Shown piece after piece: positions 42,668 through 51,723 of a stretch of DNA of 64,000 bases (position 1 is the stretch's first letter; every line of letters begins with the position of its first letter). This DNA comes from Aeropyrum camini SY1 = JCM 12091 (lineage in GTDB: Archaea; Thermoproteota; Thermoprotei_A; Sulfolobales; Acidilobaceae), in the NCBI RefSeq assembly GCF_000591035.1, contig NC_022521.1, positions 1,054,001-1,118,000 on the forward strand, written 5' to 3'. The notes below the pieces were generated by a model. That model did no database searches and was not told the DNA's origin. It was given only the letters and a program-made list of their open reading frames with translations. The position numbers were made by a program, and so were the translations under genes.

Positions 42668-42795
42668 GCCTCTGCCACCTCGTCTGGTTCTATGCTATTC
42701 TGTCGTTACCCTAATAGTCTCAACACGTGTTTTTAAGCTTTACTACCTCCCGTAATCGAGTGTTACTATAATGGGATCAGCGTAATCGGTGGGAT

Positions 42796-43953
42796 ATGAT
42801 GGCTGGTATAGCAGATCTCCCGCTGCACAGCGGCAAGGTACCTGTGTGGATGCTAAGGGTTATGGAGAAACTGGCCAGGGCTATAGCTAGAGCCGTTGTT
42901 GAGGTCCACGGGCCGGACGCGATTGTCAGGGGCCTCGCGAACCCCTACTGGTTCCAAGCGTTCAACAACGCTATAGGTATGGATTGGGACAGTAGCGGTA
43001 GCACCACTGTCCTCATATCAGTACTCAGGAAGGCTAGCTTGGACGAGGACCTGGGATTCGTAGTTGTGGGTGGTAAGGGCAGGAGGATGAGGAGTATAGG
43101 TGAGGAGGTGAAGGCTGTTGAGGATAGAGTTGGGGTAGATGCTTCGAAAGTCCAAATCTTCAGCCAAGCAGCCGGCAGAGTCTCCAATGTGCTCCTCCAG
43201 GACGGCTACTCCCCCTATATACATGCCCTTGCAGTCTCGGAATCCGGTTTAATGGTTGCTGTTCAACAGGGTATGAACGTCGAGGCCGGCCTCTCCAGAA
43301 GGTACCATATTGATAGAGAGTCGGTTGAAGAGCCTTTCGGCGGAGTCTCAGGCCTGCGAAGCAACTCGGGTGTCCTTAATGCTGTGGCGTCGGAAAGTAG
43401 GGATGCTAGAAAGCTGTATATCGATCTGGCACAAGAGGGTGCAAAGAGGATAGAGAGGATGGTTCTAGAAGCCTCTAGGATAGTGCGGGGAAACACGGTA
43501 CTCACAGACTATATGGAAAGCCGCGGAGAGAAAGCCGCGGAGACGCCGAGAACCCCGCGGGTCGCTAGACCCTACTACAAACCGGTTCTGCTGGATCCGA
43601 GGACGAGGAGGTATCTTGAAATGCTCGCCGACAACCCCCCCGTGGATGAGCGGGAACTCCTAACGGCTCCTGGCTTGACACCCAAGGTTGTTAGGGCTCT
43701 CGCTCTAGTCGCTGACATAATCTACGGTGTTCCGACTAGCACTAGAGACCCCGTTTCAACCCCGCTCAACCCCTTCGTCTACGCCTATGCCGTGGGGGGT
43801 AAGGATGGAGTGCCTTACAAGTTCGACAGGCGGACTGCAGAGAGGGTTGTCATTACCCTGGAAGAGGCTGTTGAGCTCGCCCGGCTCGGGAGGGATGAAA
43901 AGCTTAAAGCTTTAAAAAGGCTCAGGAGCCTGTTGGAACCGCTAAGATCCTGA
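42796..43953 (+). CDS. DUF763 family protein
   Basis: A 385-residue protein of the DUF763 family, uncharacterised but widespread in archaea and thermophiles. Recognised from the opening IADLPLHSGKVPVWMLRVMEKLARAI, VHGPDAIVRGLANPYWFQAFNNAIGMDWDSSGSTT, and FSQAAGRVSNVLLQDGYSPYIHALAVSE; the C-terminal half contains a predicted helical RNA/DNA-binding region (EELLTAPGLTPKVVRALALVADIIYG), which resembles a helix-hairpin-helix. Two ATG codons start it (42796 and 42799) behind GGTGGG. Confidence 0.9.
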   Translation: MMAGIADLPLHSGKVPVWMLRVMEKLARAIARAVVEVHGPDAIVRGLANPYWFQAFNNAIGMDWDSSGSTTVLISVLRKASLDEDLGFVVVGGKGRRMRSIGEEVKAVEDRVGVDASKVQIFSQAAGRVSNVLLQDGYSPYIHALAVSESGLMVAVQQGMNVEAGLSRRYHIDRESVEEPFGGVSGLRSNSGVLNAVASESRDARKLYIDLAQEGAKRIERMVLEASRIVRGNTVLTDYMESRGEKAAETPRTPRVARPYYKPVLLDPRTRRYLEMLADNPPVDERELLTAPGLTPKVVRALALVADIIYGVPTSTRDPVSTPLNPFVYAYAVGGKDGVPYKFDRRTAERVVITLEEAVELARLGRDEKLKALKRLRSLLEPLRS

Positions 43954-44013
43954 ATGAACTCCGTTTGAACGCCCTTATCGCACACTATACTTGGCATCCT
44001 ACCCCGGAACCTG

Positions 44014-45144
44014 CTACTCTACCTTGACCATCTTCCACTTGCCGTACCCCACTAGCACCCTGATGTAGCCCCGCAACATCCTGTCAACCTCTTCATCGCC
44101 AGTGTCTACCCTTAGCCTCTTCAATCCCCTCAGCTTCTCCGGGTCAGAAACTACTACTATCCCATCTCCCCCCACCCTCTTGACAACCCGCGGGCTTATC
44201 TGCTGGTTACCCCGGCCTAGTATGAAGCCCTGCCCTCCTATGGGGGAGAGGACGAGGACACTCCTAGGATACCTCTCGGTAAGCTCGAGTAGAGACTTTT
44301 CATCTAGATCCCTGCCCACTAGCCGGCGGTTGTGAAGTGCATCCACGCCTAGAAGCGTCTTCTTAACGCCAAGGTACTCCGCTATTCTAGCGACAGTCTG
44401 CCCAGGCCCTAGAATATACAGTGTACAGTCTCTGTATAGCTCGTCCGCGAAGAACCGGGCTATATCCTCTACGCCCTCCCCGCCGCCCATGGTTTTAGGG
44501 CTCTCAACAACGCCCTCAGCGGCTGGAACGAGGAGTTTTCCAAAAGTTCTCAGCACCAGCCTGTCACGCCTGAATTCCTCCTCGTCAACGTCCACTACCA
44601 GTCTTTCCTCAAGCCTTGCCCTCCCCTCCAGGAAGGCTATAACAACCCTAGCTGCAGCCTGTGGGTTGACTGCGAAGACGCTGCTATAAACCTTGACTCC
44701 TGAGGGTATGCCAAGCACTGGGAGCCTCATGTCGACCGCGTTCAAGATGTCTCTCGCTGTGCCGTCTCCTCCGACGAAGATTAGAAGATCAACCCTATCC
44801 TGCAGGGCCCTTGCACATCTAACCGTGTCGTGCGCCGTGGTAGGCCATATCCTGGGGTCTACGCAGGGAACAGCCTCTACCGCTATGTGCCGTAGCCGAT
44901 GCATTTCTCCAACAATAGAAGCCCCCATCCTGCCCGGAGGCATTAGAAGCCTAACCTCGGAACCCAGATGGTCTAGCGCATCATCTAGAGCCTCCAGGAA
45001 GGCCCTGGTTCTCCTTGGCGCCACGAGCTCTGCACCCATCATAAGGGCTCTAACACCGTAAGCCCCATCACTACCTTTGAAACCGAGCCTCCCACCTATT
45101 CCGGCGAGAGGGTTTACTATCAATCCTAGCACTCTACCTGTCAA
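44014..45144 (-). CDS. ATP-NAD kinase/AcoX-like protein (COG3199)
   Basis: A 376-residue protein with the NAD/diacylglycerol-kinase fold: IVNPLAGIGGRLGFKGSDG at the N-terminus, LLIFVGGDGTARDILNAV carrying the GGDGT motif, and a later GPGQTVARIAEYLG segment. COG3199 proteins are long versions predicted to phosphorylate NAD or a related molecule. Metal-binding and acidic residues are present, so activity is plausible. The gene overlaps the ABC permease gene upstream by four bases, suggesting one transcript. Confidence 0.88.
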   Translation of the reverse strand: MTGRVLGLIVNPLAGIGGRLGFKGSDGAYGVRALMMGAELVAPRRTRAFLEALDDALDHLGSEVRLLMPPGRMGASIVGEMHRLRHIAVEAVPCVDPRIWPTTAHDTVRCARALQDRVDLLIFVGGDGTARDILNAVDMRLPVLGIPSGVKVYSSVFAVNPQAAARVVIAFLEGRARLEERLVVDVDEEEFRRDRLVLRTFGKLLVPAAEGVVESPKTMGGGEGVEDIARFFADELYRDCTLYILGPGQTVARIAEYLGVKKTLLGVDALHNRRLVGRDLDEKSLLELTERYPRSVLVLSPIGGQGFILGRGNQQISPRVVKRVGGDGIVVVSDPEKLRGLKRLRVDTGDEEVDRMLRGYIRVLVGYGKWKMVKVE

Positions 45145-45965
45145 GTAAGCCCCACGCCCCTCGGCCCCATCCTCCTGTAGTCGCTATACGCCACATGCCT
45201 AGTCAATGCCACAAACACTGTAAGGAGAAATAAGAATAGTAAAGATGCAAGCAGCTCTCCCTGGAGGCCTAGGTATGGTCTATCACCGGCCACCGCGTAG
45301 CGCATGATTTCAGCCGGGTGGCTGTAGGGCGTTATGACCGCGACTATCCTAAGAGGCCAAATAAGAGTTTCAACGTCAACAGCTACGCCGCCTACGAAGA
45401 ACATAGCCAGGTTCATAACGTCGAGACTTGGCGCGGGCACCTTCAGCTTTAGACCGATGAAGGCTAGCCCTAGCGCGTATAGCGTTGACATGAGCGCAAG
45501 CATCAGCAGTGAGAGTGCGAGAAGGGGAGGGTTACTCACAGTAAATATGTTAACCCCTGTGGAGTAGTATAGCATCGCTCCCACACCCAGAGAGGATATA
45601 AGGCTTATAGCTAGGCTGGGGATCGCCCTCGTCGCCAGGAATAGAGTGTGGCTCGCGCCCGAGGCTTCAACCTCGTCCATAAGACCTATTGCCACATAGA
45701 ATTTAATCCAGTTGCCTATAGACCATACTGGCGTGCTCATCAAGCTCCACATAACCACGCTGAAGAAGAGGACTGGTACTACCTCACTATAGTCGCCGGG
45801 AGGCGTGAAGGCCAGGCCTGCAAATACGAATATGAGAAGCCATAAGGCGTCTATTATAGCCCAGTTCACCAGGTTGTATCTCATCCTCCATGCTCTCTTC
45901 GAGTGAGCCCAAACCATAATGGTAAACTGGGTGAAAGCCCTGGCCACGCCCCCCAGCATACTCAA
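45141..45965 (-). CDS. ABC-2 type transporter permease (second)
   Basis: A 274-residue membrane protein with six hydrophobic helices, the layout of ABC-2 exporters (NodJ/DrrB-like). The segments include NLVNWAIIDALWLLIFVFAGLAFT, VVPVLFFSVVMWSLMSTPVW and VFVALTRHVAY. The ATG overlaps the preceding permease stop by four bases. It belongs with the next two genes to one exporter. The exported substrate is unknown. Confidence 0.85.
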   Translation of the reverse strand: MSMLGGVARAFTQFTIMVWAHSKRAWRMRYNLVNWAIIDALWLLIFVFAGLAFTPPGDYSEVVPVLFFSVVMWSLMSTPVWSIGNWIKFYVAIGLMDEVEASGASHTLFLATRAIPSLAISLISSLGVGAMLYYSTGVNIFTVSNPPLLALSLLMLALMSTLYALGLAFIGLKLKVPAPSLDVMNLAMFFVGGVAVDVETLIWPLRIVAVITPYSHPAEIMRYAVAGDRPYLGLQGELLASLLFLFLLTVFVALTRHVAYSDYRRMGPRGVGLT

Positions 45966-46807
45966 CCGGAGACACCCCTCCGCTGAGCGATCTTTTCTAG
46001 GTATTCCAGCGCTAACAGGCCGCCCACGTTATAAACCAGAGACATGAGTGCGAAGGCGTACAACACAATATATAGGAGTTTCACGCCGGGGGCGTCGAAC
46101 CCTGATACCAGCTTTGCTGACTCCACCACATACGTTACCGGGATGGCCCTAGAGGCCCACTCGAGCAGCCTTGGCAGGAGTTCCACGGGGTAGAAAACAC
46201 CAGCGAGTAGTAGGAGAAGCGGGTTCAGGAAGCCCAGAACATTACCCTCTTCCCTTGCTACTATAGACAAGAGGCTCGCTACAACCGCTATGCCCATCAA
46301 CGGTATCATGCCAAGGAACACTATAGCTACTATAGCCATAAGCCTGAGGAAAGAGTCGAGGCCGCCTAGTAAGAGTATGAGAGGCGCTATAGAGACATAG
46401 TTTATGGCGATTGAGAATATGGTCAGAGTAGTGCCAGACGCCAAGAGGTAGATCGAGAACCTTGGAGAGGAGAGGATAACGTATGGAAGAGTGCCCAGCC
46501 AGCGGTGCCAGAGGAGAGAGTTTGAAGTGTAGTCGATAATCCCTACGGCCGTGAAAGCTACTGCACTAGCTACAGCAAGAAATATTAGGGGATCTTTCAC
46601 GCCAGTCACAGCCTTGTAATATTCTATGCTTCCATAGCTCGTACCCAGTATGTAGATTGACACCATCATCAGATACGGCCATGAGAGCGTTATTATGGTG
46701 TACTGTTTGTTGCGCCTAAGCTCCATGAGCCTAAACTCCGCCTCGGCCCTCGCAAGCCTTAGGAAAATGCTGAACAGGCTGCTGGCCGAGCTGGGTCGAG
46801 CGGCCAT
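45962..46807 (-). CDS. ABC-2 type transporter permease (first)
   Basis: A 281-residue membrane protein with about six helices: YTIITLSWPYLMMVSIYILG, LIFLAVASAVAFTAVGIIDY, LLASGTTLTIFSIAINYVS, IVAIVFLGMIPLMGIAVV and the C-terminal LLYIVLYAFALMSLVYNVGGLL. It carries the loop RAIPVTYVVESAKLVSGF typical of ABC-2 permeases. Positioned directly after the ATP-binding gene (18 bases), it forms a heterodimeric exporter with the other permease. Confidence 0.87.
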   Translation of the reverse strand: MAARPSSASSLFSIFLRLARAEAEFRLMELRRNKQYTIITLSWPYLMMVSIYILGTSYGSIEYYKAVTGVKDPLIFLAVASAVAFTAVGIIDYTSNSLLWHRWLGTLPYVILSSPRFSIYLLASGTTLTIFSIAINYVSIAPLILLLGGLDSFLRLMAIVAIVFLGMIPLMGIAVVASLLSIVAREEGNVLGFLNPLLLLLAGVFYPVELLPRLLEWASRAIPVTYVVESAKLVSGFDAPGVKLLYIVLYAFALMSLVYNVGGLLALEYLEKIAQRRGVSG

Positions 46808-46825
46808 GGCGGCTAAGCCCCCCCG

Positions 46826-47860
46826 TCACCTGGCTATTCTACCCCTCACCCGCCCCTGCTGCGCGTCGACGCTCCCGCTAACAGCGACGAAAACGTCCTC
46901 TAGAGAGGGCTCTAGAGCCTTTATCTCGAGTACCTTAAACTTGTACTGGTAGGCTAGCCGCGTTACATAGTCTATTATAGGCTCCGCGGGCTCCTCCCGA
47001 CTAACAGAGATCCTGAAGGTAAGCACACCCTCAGAAAAGGTCACACCCCCAACTAGCCTATTGGCGTACTCGCTTCTAACCTTCGAGAAGAACTTTTTTG
47101 CTGCTTGACCGTCTCCTCTCACCTTAAACTCTAGGTTTACCGAGTTGAAAACCCTCTTTTTGAGCTCATCTGGGGTGCCCTCCATAGCTATTCTCCCACC
47201 TACTATGATTGCGGCCCTGTCGCTGACCAGCTCGGCCTCAACCATGTTGTGGGTAGTTATAAATATGGTCCGGCCTTCAGAGGCCAGTCTTTTTATAACT
47301 CCTCTGATAGTCCTAGCGCTAGCCGGGTCAAGACCCAGGGTCGGCTCGTCGAGGATAAGCACCTCAGGGTCTTTTAGAAGGACCCTGGCAAGCCCGAGTC
47401 TCGCCTTCATACCCAGGCTCATCTCCTCGAACGGCTTATCAGCACCACCCAGGTCCTTGAGACCAACTATATCCAATACCTCCTCTATCCTGCTCTTAAG
47501 CTCCCGCGAGGGTATTCCGTAGAGCCTGCCGAAATAGTACAGGTTCTCCCGGCCAGTAAGCTTCCAGTAGAACCCTCGCTCTACGGACAGCATTACACCT
47601 ATTCTCCTCCTAACCTCCCACCTCTCCTTTACAACGTCGAAACCCGCTACCCTAGCCTCACCACCGTCAGGGTCGAGAAGGGTTGCTAGTATCCTGACGG
47701 TAGTAGTCTTCCCCGCTCCATTAGGGCCTAGAAAAGAGTAGATTTCACCCTTGTATACCCTGAACGATACGCCCCTAAGCGCCTCCACAACTCTTCTCCT
47801 GATACGGCCGCTCACAAACCGTTTTACCAGGTTGCTAGCTTCTATCATGGCCTCAGCCAC
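46826..47860 (-). CDS. ABC exporter ATP-binding subunit
   Basis: A 344-residue ABC ATPase of the daunorubicin-resistance (DrrA-like) group. Walker A is FLGPNGAGKTT, the Q-loop region follows MLSVERGFYWKLTG, the signature is EEMSLGMKARLGLARVLL, and Walker B is VLILDEPTLGLDPAS with the switch His in FITTHNMVE. A C-terminal extension after residue 235 is typical of this group. GTG at 47860 and ATG at 47848 are both possible. It heads the three-gene exporter operon and has a palindromic site in its promoter. Confidence 0.93.
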   Translation of the reverse strand: MAEAMIEASNLVKRFVSGRIRRRVVEALRGVSFRVYKGEIYSFLGPNGAGKTTTVRILATLLDPDGGEARVAGFDVVKERWEVRRRIGVMLSVERGFYWKLTGRENLYYFGRLYGIPSRELKSRIEEVLDIVGLKDLGGADKPFEEMSLGMKARLGLARVLLKDPEVLILDEPTLGLDPASARTIRGVIKRLASEGRTIFITTHNMVEAELVSDRAAIIVGGRIAMEGTPDELKKRVFNSVNLEFKVRGDGQAAKKFFSKVRSEYANRLVGGVTFSEGVLTFRISVSREEPAEPIIDYVTRLAYQYKFKVLEIKALEPSLEDVFVAVSGSVDAQQGRVRGRIAR

Positions 47861-47887
47861 AGCCCTTACTCCCCCGTACCCAGGTTA

Positions 47888-47903
47888 AGTGTAGCTATAC
47901 ACT
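47888..47903. promoter_or_regulatory. Palindromic putative operator of the ABC exporter operon
   Basis: AGTGTA-GCTA-TACACT, an exact six-base inverted repeat with a four-base spacer, lies 28-43 bases upstream of the ABC ATPase start codon. On that strand a TATA-like CATTTAAAGAG (about 47925-47935) would place transcription start at or near the palindrome, where a repressor would block the promoter. No regulator gene of the matching class is adjacent. Confidence 0.45.
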
Positions 47904-48192
47904 AAACAGTCGCAGAGGCCTCTTTAAATGCATCCAGGGTTATTAAATTGTTTTTAACAGTAATTACGTTGTTAGATCGATACTGCGATGCTAAGGCAGC
48001 AAATACTTTATAAACGGTCCTCAAACGCTTCATACGCAGTCTCCCAAACTATTATTATTATGCCGCGGAAATTTAGGGGCGCTTCCCGATCTCTCGCTAC
48101 CTGCTAAAAACAGTCTCTGGAGATATAGTGTTATAGCTGGTCAACGCTTATAGATAGTGGAAAACTCTTATAGCCTTTGGTGTGCTGACGCT
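47904..48192. promoter_or_regulatory. Divergent promoter region, ABC exporter / glyoxylate reductase
   Basis: About 290 bases, AT-rich in the middle. Besides the minus-strand TATA for the exporter, the plus strand has a strong TATA (ACTTTATAAACGG, about 48006-48018) well upstream of the reductase start and two weaker ones (GATATAGTG, CTTATAGATAG). A simple TTATTATTATTATG run is at about 48048-48061. No open frame of useful length is present. Confidence 0.4.
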
Positions 48193-49200
48193 GTGGAAAA
48201 GCCTAGGGTTTTCGTTACGAGAGAAGTTTTCCAAGAGGCTCTAGAACTCCTCTCCAAGTATTATGAAGTTGAAGTTTGGGATAAATATCAGCCGCCGCCG
48301 TACGATACCCTTCTCTCTAAAGCAAGGGAGGCGGACGCTCTCTATACACTGCTGACAGACAGGATAGACTGCAACCTACTTAAACAATCACCCAGACTCA
48401 GAATTGTCGCCCAGATGGCTGTGGGTTTTGACAATATTGATGTAAAATGTGCAACTAGCCTAGGAATATATGTGACAAACACCCCAGGCGTTCTAACAGA
48501 GGCCACAGCCGAGTTCACCTGGGCTCTAATACTGGCTGCCGCTAGGCGTGTAGTGGAGGCTGACCACTTTGTAAGGTGGGGGGAGTGGTGGAGGCTGAAA
48601 ACCGGCTGGCACCCTATGATGATGCTAGGGTTGGAGCTTAGGGGTAAGACCCTAGGCGTTCTAGGTATGGGCAGGATAGGCTCTAGAGTCGCGGAGATAG
48701 GAAAAGCTTTTGGAATGAAAATAATCTACCACAGCAGGTCTAGGAAGCCGGATATTGAGGAGAAGATCGGAGCCGAATACAGGAGCCTCGAGAACCTTCT
48801 GCGGGAATCTGACATACTGAGCATCCACCTACCTCTGACGGAGGAGACTAGACATCTAATAGGCGAGAAAGAGCTAAAACAGATGAAAAGGACGGCAATA
48901 CTGGTAAACACAGGAAGAGGAGCTATAGTGGATACCGAGGCCCTTGTGAAAGCCCTTAGGGAGGGTTGGATAGCAGCGGCCGCGCTGGACGTGTTCGAGG
49001 AGGAGCCTTTGAATCCTAACCACCCGCTCACGGCATTTAAAAACGTAGTGCTAGCGCCTCATGCAGCCAGCGCTACTAGAGAGACGAGGCTCAGGATGGC
49101 TATGATGGCCGCGGAGAACCTGGCAGCTTTCGCCCAGGGTAAGGTCCCGCCTAACCTTGTTAACAAAGAGGTAGTTAACATAAGGCGGCCGGGGTTCTAG
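48193..49200 (+). CDS. gyaR: Glyoxylate reductase (D-2-hydroxyacid dehydrogenase)
   Basis: NAD(P)H-dependent enzyme reducing glyoxylate to glycolate. The 335-residue protein has AQMAVGFDNIDV, the NAD-binding LGVLGMGRIGSRVAEIGKAFG, the substrate Arg region NTGRGAIVD, the Glu of DVFEEEPLN and the catalytic His in APHAASATRETRLRM. It matches the archaeal glyoxylate reductase described in A. pernix, differing at scattered positions, as I recall it. GTG 48193 gives the N-terminus MEKPRVFVTREVF; an open frame starts at 48157. Confidence 0.93.
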   Translation: MEKPRVFVTREVFQEALELLSKYYEVEVWDKYQPPPYDTLLSKAREADALYTLLTDRIDCNLLKQSPRLRIVAQMAVGFDNIDVKCATSLGIYVTNTPGVLTEATAEFTWALILAAARRVVEADHFVRWGEWWRLKTGWHPMMMLGLELRGKTLGVLGMGRIGSRVAEIGKAFGMKIIYHSRSRKPDIEEKIGAEYRSLENLLRESDILSIHLPLTEETRHLIGEKELKQMKRTAILVNTGRGAIVDTEALVKALREGWIAAAALDVFEEEPLNPNHPLTAFKNVVLAPHAASATRETRLRMAMMAAENLAAFAQGKVPPNLVNKEVVNIRRPGF

Positions 49201-49281
49201 GATTTTCGAAAACTATACCATACCAAAACCACTGTTAATAAGCCCCCCGGGTGATAATGCTGTAGATTGAGTTGAACAGCT

Positions 49282-51261
49282 ATGACTAGTCCTAGGAAGG
49301 GTGTCGCCCCGGAGGATATAACTCGCTTGACATTCGTGTCGAACCCTAGTGTTAGTCCTGAGGGTGATAAGGTAGCCTATCTCGCTGTAAAGGCTGATAC
49401 TAAGGAGAACAAATACAGGTCGGGCATATGGATAGCGGAGGAGAACTCTTACCGCCCTCTTACGGGGGGACCATCTGACAGGTGTCCGGCCTGGAACCCG
49501 GAGGGGAGTGTTATAGCGTTCTCCCGTACATTAGACACCAAGCAGGGTAAGAGACATTATATAGCCGTAACAAGCCCGACAGGCGGAGAGCCACAGGTTA
49601 TTCACGAGTCTATACTTCCAGCGTTAAACATCAAGTGGTCAAGCCAGGGTGGCATGATAGGGTACTTGTCTAGAAGGCCTGTTGGGAGGGATTGGAAGCC
49701 CTATAGCGAGCGAGATGTGTTAGAGATAGACCGCATACCGGTGTGGTTCGATAGTGAGGGGTGGGTTTTCGATAGGTACTGGGGGTTGACTGTTATCTCG
49801 TACCCTGGAGGAGAGGTGCTGTTAGAGAAGGGTGGTCCCGACTATAATATAGTTGATTTCGACTTTGGCCCCGACGATGACACCATAGTCTATGCCGTCT
49901 CCACCGACATGAAGAGACCGTTCATACACAAGCTAGTCCTGTGGGATATAGCTGGCGATAGTGAGAGGACGCTGCTAGAGGGTCTAACTATTGCTGCCGT
50001 CGCTTTCGACCCCAGGGGTCGATATATAGCGGTAAAAGCGAACGACAGGAGAAGAGGCCTCTTCTCCCACTACAAGATATTCGTCTACGATCTCAACTCT
50101 GAGGAGCTTTTATGCATGACATGCGATCTCGACCTAAACACTCTAAACACCGTGAACAGCGACTCAAGAGGGCCTAGTTGCCTGAAGGGCATGTACTGGG
50201 ATGACAATGGCCACATCTACTTCAGTGTTCATAATGCTGGTCGCATGGTAGTTATGAAGAGCAGGCCCTTGGGGGAGCCTGAGACTGTGGTGGATCCGGC
50301 TTCCGCGACGGTGGATGATTTCAGCATATCCAAGACTGGGGATACCATAGCCTATGTGAAAATGGGACCCACTAACCCCCCAGACATCTACGTCTATCGT
50401 GACGAGACAGAGTACAGGCTTACAGAACACAACTCGTGGTTCACAAAGTCCAGGAGACTTTCAGAGCCTGTGAGGCTTCAGGTGCAGAGCCCACATGGAG
50501 GCAACATAGACGCCTGGGTCCTGTTGCCCCCTGATGCTGAAGATTGTAGCGGGTGTCTACCCTGGATACTCTACATACACGGGGGGCCGAAGACTAGCTA
50601 CGGCTACGCCTTCATCCACGAGTTCCAGATGCTCGCTTCCCAAGGCTTTGCAGTAATCTACTCGAACCCGAGGGGGAGCGATGGATACAGCGAGGATTTT
50701 GCAGACCTAAGGGGTAGATATGGCGTTGACGATTACTTGGAGCTCATGAAAGTTGTAGATGAGGCGTTGTCGGACTTCCCCCAGCTAGACGCCCAGAGAG
50801 GTGGAGTCACGGGAGGCAGCTACGGGGGCTACATGACAAACGTTATAGTAACTAAGACTAGAAGGTTTAAAGCGGCGGTCACTCAGAGGAGCTGCAGTAA
50901 CTGGATAACCTTCTTCGGGGAAAGCGATATAGGCTGGTACTTCGCTCCAGAGCTTATATCAGCACAAGAACCCTGGAGCGACCTACAGAAATATGTGGAT
51001 TTCAGCCCCCTTTTCTCTGTAGAGAAGATCGAGACGCCGCTACTTATTATACACTCCACCGAAGACTATAGATGCCCTCTTAGCGGTGCTCTACAACTCT
51101 TCACAGCTCTAAAGCTGAAAGGCGCGAAAACAAAGCTACTGGTGTTCCCAGGGGAAAACCATAACCTCTCGCGCAGTGGAACGCCCAGGAGACGGGTGGC
51201 GAGGCTCAAAGCAATAGTTTCTTGGTTCAAGGAACACCTGGCAGGGCAGCAAGAGAGCTAA
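49282..51261 (+). CDS. S9C acylaminoacyl-peptidase-like serine peptidase
   Basis: Prolyl oligopeptidase family peptidase, 659 residues. The N-terminal half is a seven-bladed beta-propeller with repeated WD-like strands (SPEGDKVAYLA, NPEGSVIAFSR, DPRGRYIAVKAND). The alpha/beta-hydrolase half has the catalytic Ser in GGSYGGYM, an Asp in HSTEDYRCPLSGALQ and the His in GENHNLSRSGTPRRR. LYIHGGPKTSYGYAF is the oxyanion-hole motif. A. pernix has a well-studied shorter acylpeptide hydrolase; this is a longer relative. Confidence 0.93.
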   Translation: MTSPRKGVAPEDITRLTFVSNPSVSPEGDKVAYLAVKADTKENKYRSGIWIAEENSYRPLTGGPSDRCPAWNPEGSVIAFSRTLDTKQGKRHYIAVTSPTGGEPQVIHESILPALNIKWSSQGGMIGYLSRRPVGRDWKPYSERDVLEIDRIPVWFDSEGWVFDRYWGLTVISYPGGEVLLEKGGPDYNIVDFDFGPDDDTIVYAVSTDMKRPFIHKLVLWDIAGDSERTLLEGLTIAAVAFDPRGRYIAVKANDRRRGLFSHYKIFVYDLNSEELLCMTCDLDLNTLNTVNSDSRGPSCLKGMYWDDNGHIYFSVHNAGRMVVMKSRPLGEPETVVDPASATVDDFSISKTGDTIAYVKMGPTNPPDIYVYRDETEYRLTEHNSWFTKSRRLSEPVRLQVQSPHGGNIDAWVLLPPDAEDCSGCLPWILYIHGGPKTSYGYAFIHEFQMLASQGFAVIYSNPRGSDGYSEDFADLRGRYGVDDYLELMKVVDEALSDFPQLDAQRGGVTGGSYGGYMTNVIVTKTRRFKAAVTQRSCSNWITFFGESDIGWYFAPELISAQEPWSDLQKYVDFSPLFSVEKIETPLLIIHSTEDYRCPLSGALQLFTALKLKGAKTKLLVFPGENHNLSRSGTPRRRVARLKAIVSWFKEHLAGQQES

Positions 51262-51336
51262 CCTACCTCCCTACCAACAGTTTTAATATCTAATATAGGT
51301 TTCGACGATAAATCGTACTGTGGGGTGTACAGCATC

Positions 51337-51621
51337 GTGTCGATAGAGCCGCAGAAGCCAAACACGATTCTCGTGGGCAAGAAGCCCACTATAAACTATG
51401 TCATGGCTGCCCTGAAGCTTTTAAACGAGGAAGGCGCTCCAGAAGTTGTAATAAAAGCTAGGGGCAGAAACATTTGTAACGCAGTCGACACTGTAGAGAT
51501 GCTCAAAAACCTATTCATAAAAAACCTGGTGATAAAGAGCGTAAACATATACAGCGAAAACCTGGATACCGAGGGAAAGAAAAAAGTTTCTGCCATAGAG
51601 ATCGTAGTCGCTAAAGGCTGA
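51337..51621 (+). CDS. alba2: Alba paralogue (Alba2)
   Basis: Second Alba-family chromatin protein, 94 residues. [42 protein letters not shown] and a C-terminal NIYSENLD hairpin follow the same plan as Alba1 but with a Cys at the dimer-face position and clear divergence. In crenarchaea the two Alba types form heterodimers that compact DNA differently. A GTG at 51325 is in frame; GTG 51337 is preferred because it has TGGGGTG about nine bases upstream. TATA-like TTTTAATATC near 51279-51288. Confidence 0.94.
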   Translation: MSIEPQKPNTILVGKKPTINYVMAALKLLNEEGAPEVVIKARGRNICNAVDTVEMLKNLFIKNLVIKSVNIYSENLDTEGKKKVSAIEIVVAKG

Positions 51622-51723
51622 ATAGGTAAGCCCCCAAATAACAGCTCCTAGAGTTCTCTGCTTGTCCACCCAGACACACGACCGCGATTCCCCGAGTATA
51701 GCGGGGGGATGGGGTGACAGCTA

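Noticed and set aside
48048-48061. TTATTATTATTATG simple repeat
   Set aside because: Four short units in an AT-rich promoter; no sign of a tandem-repeat locus or CRISPR.
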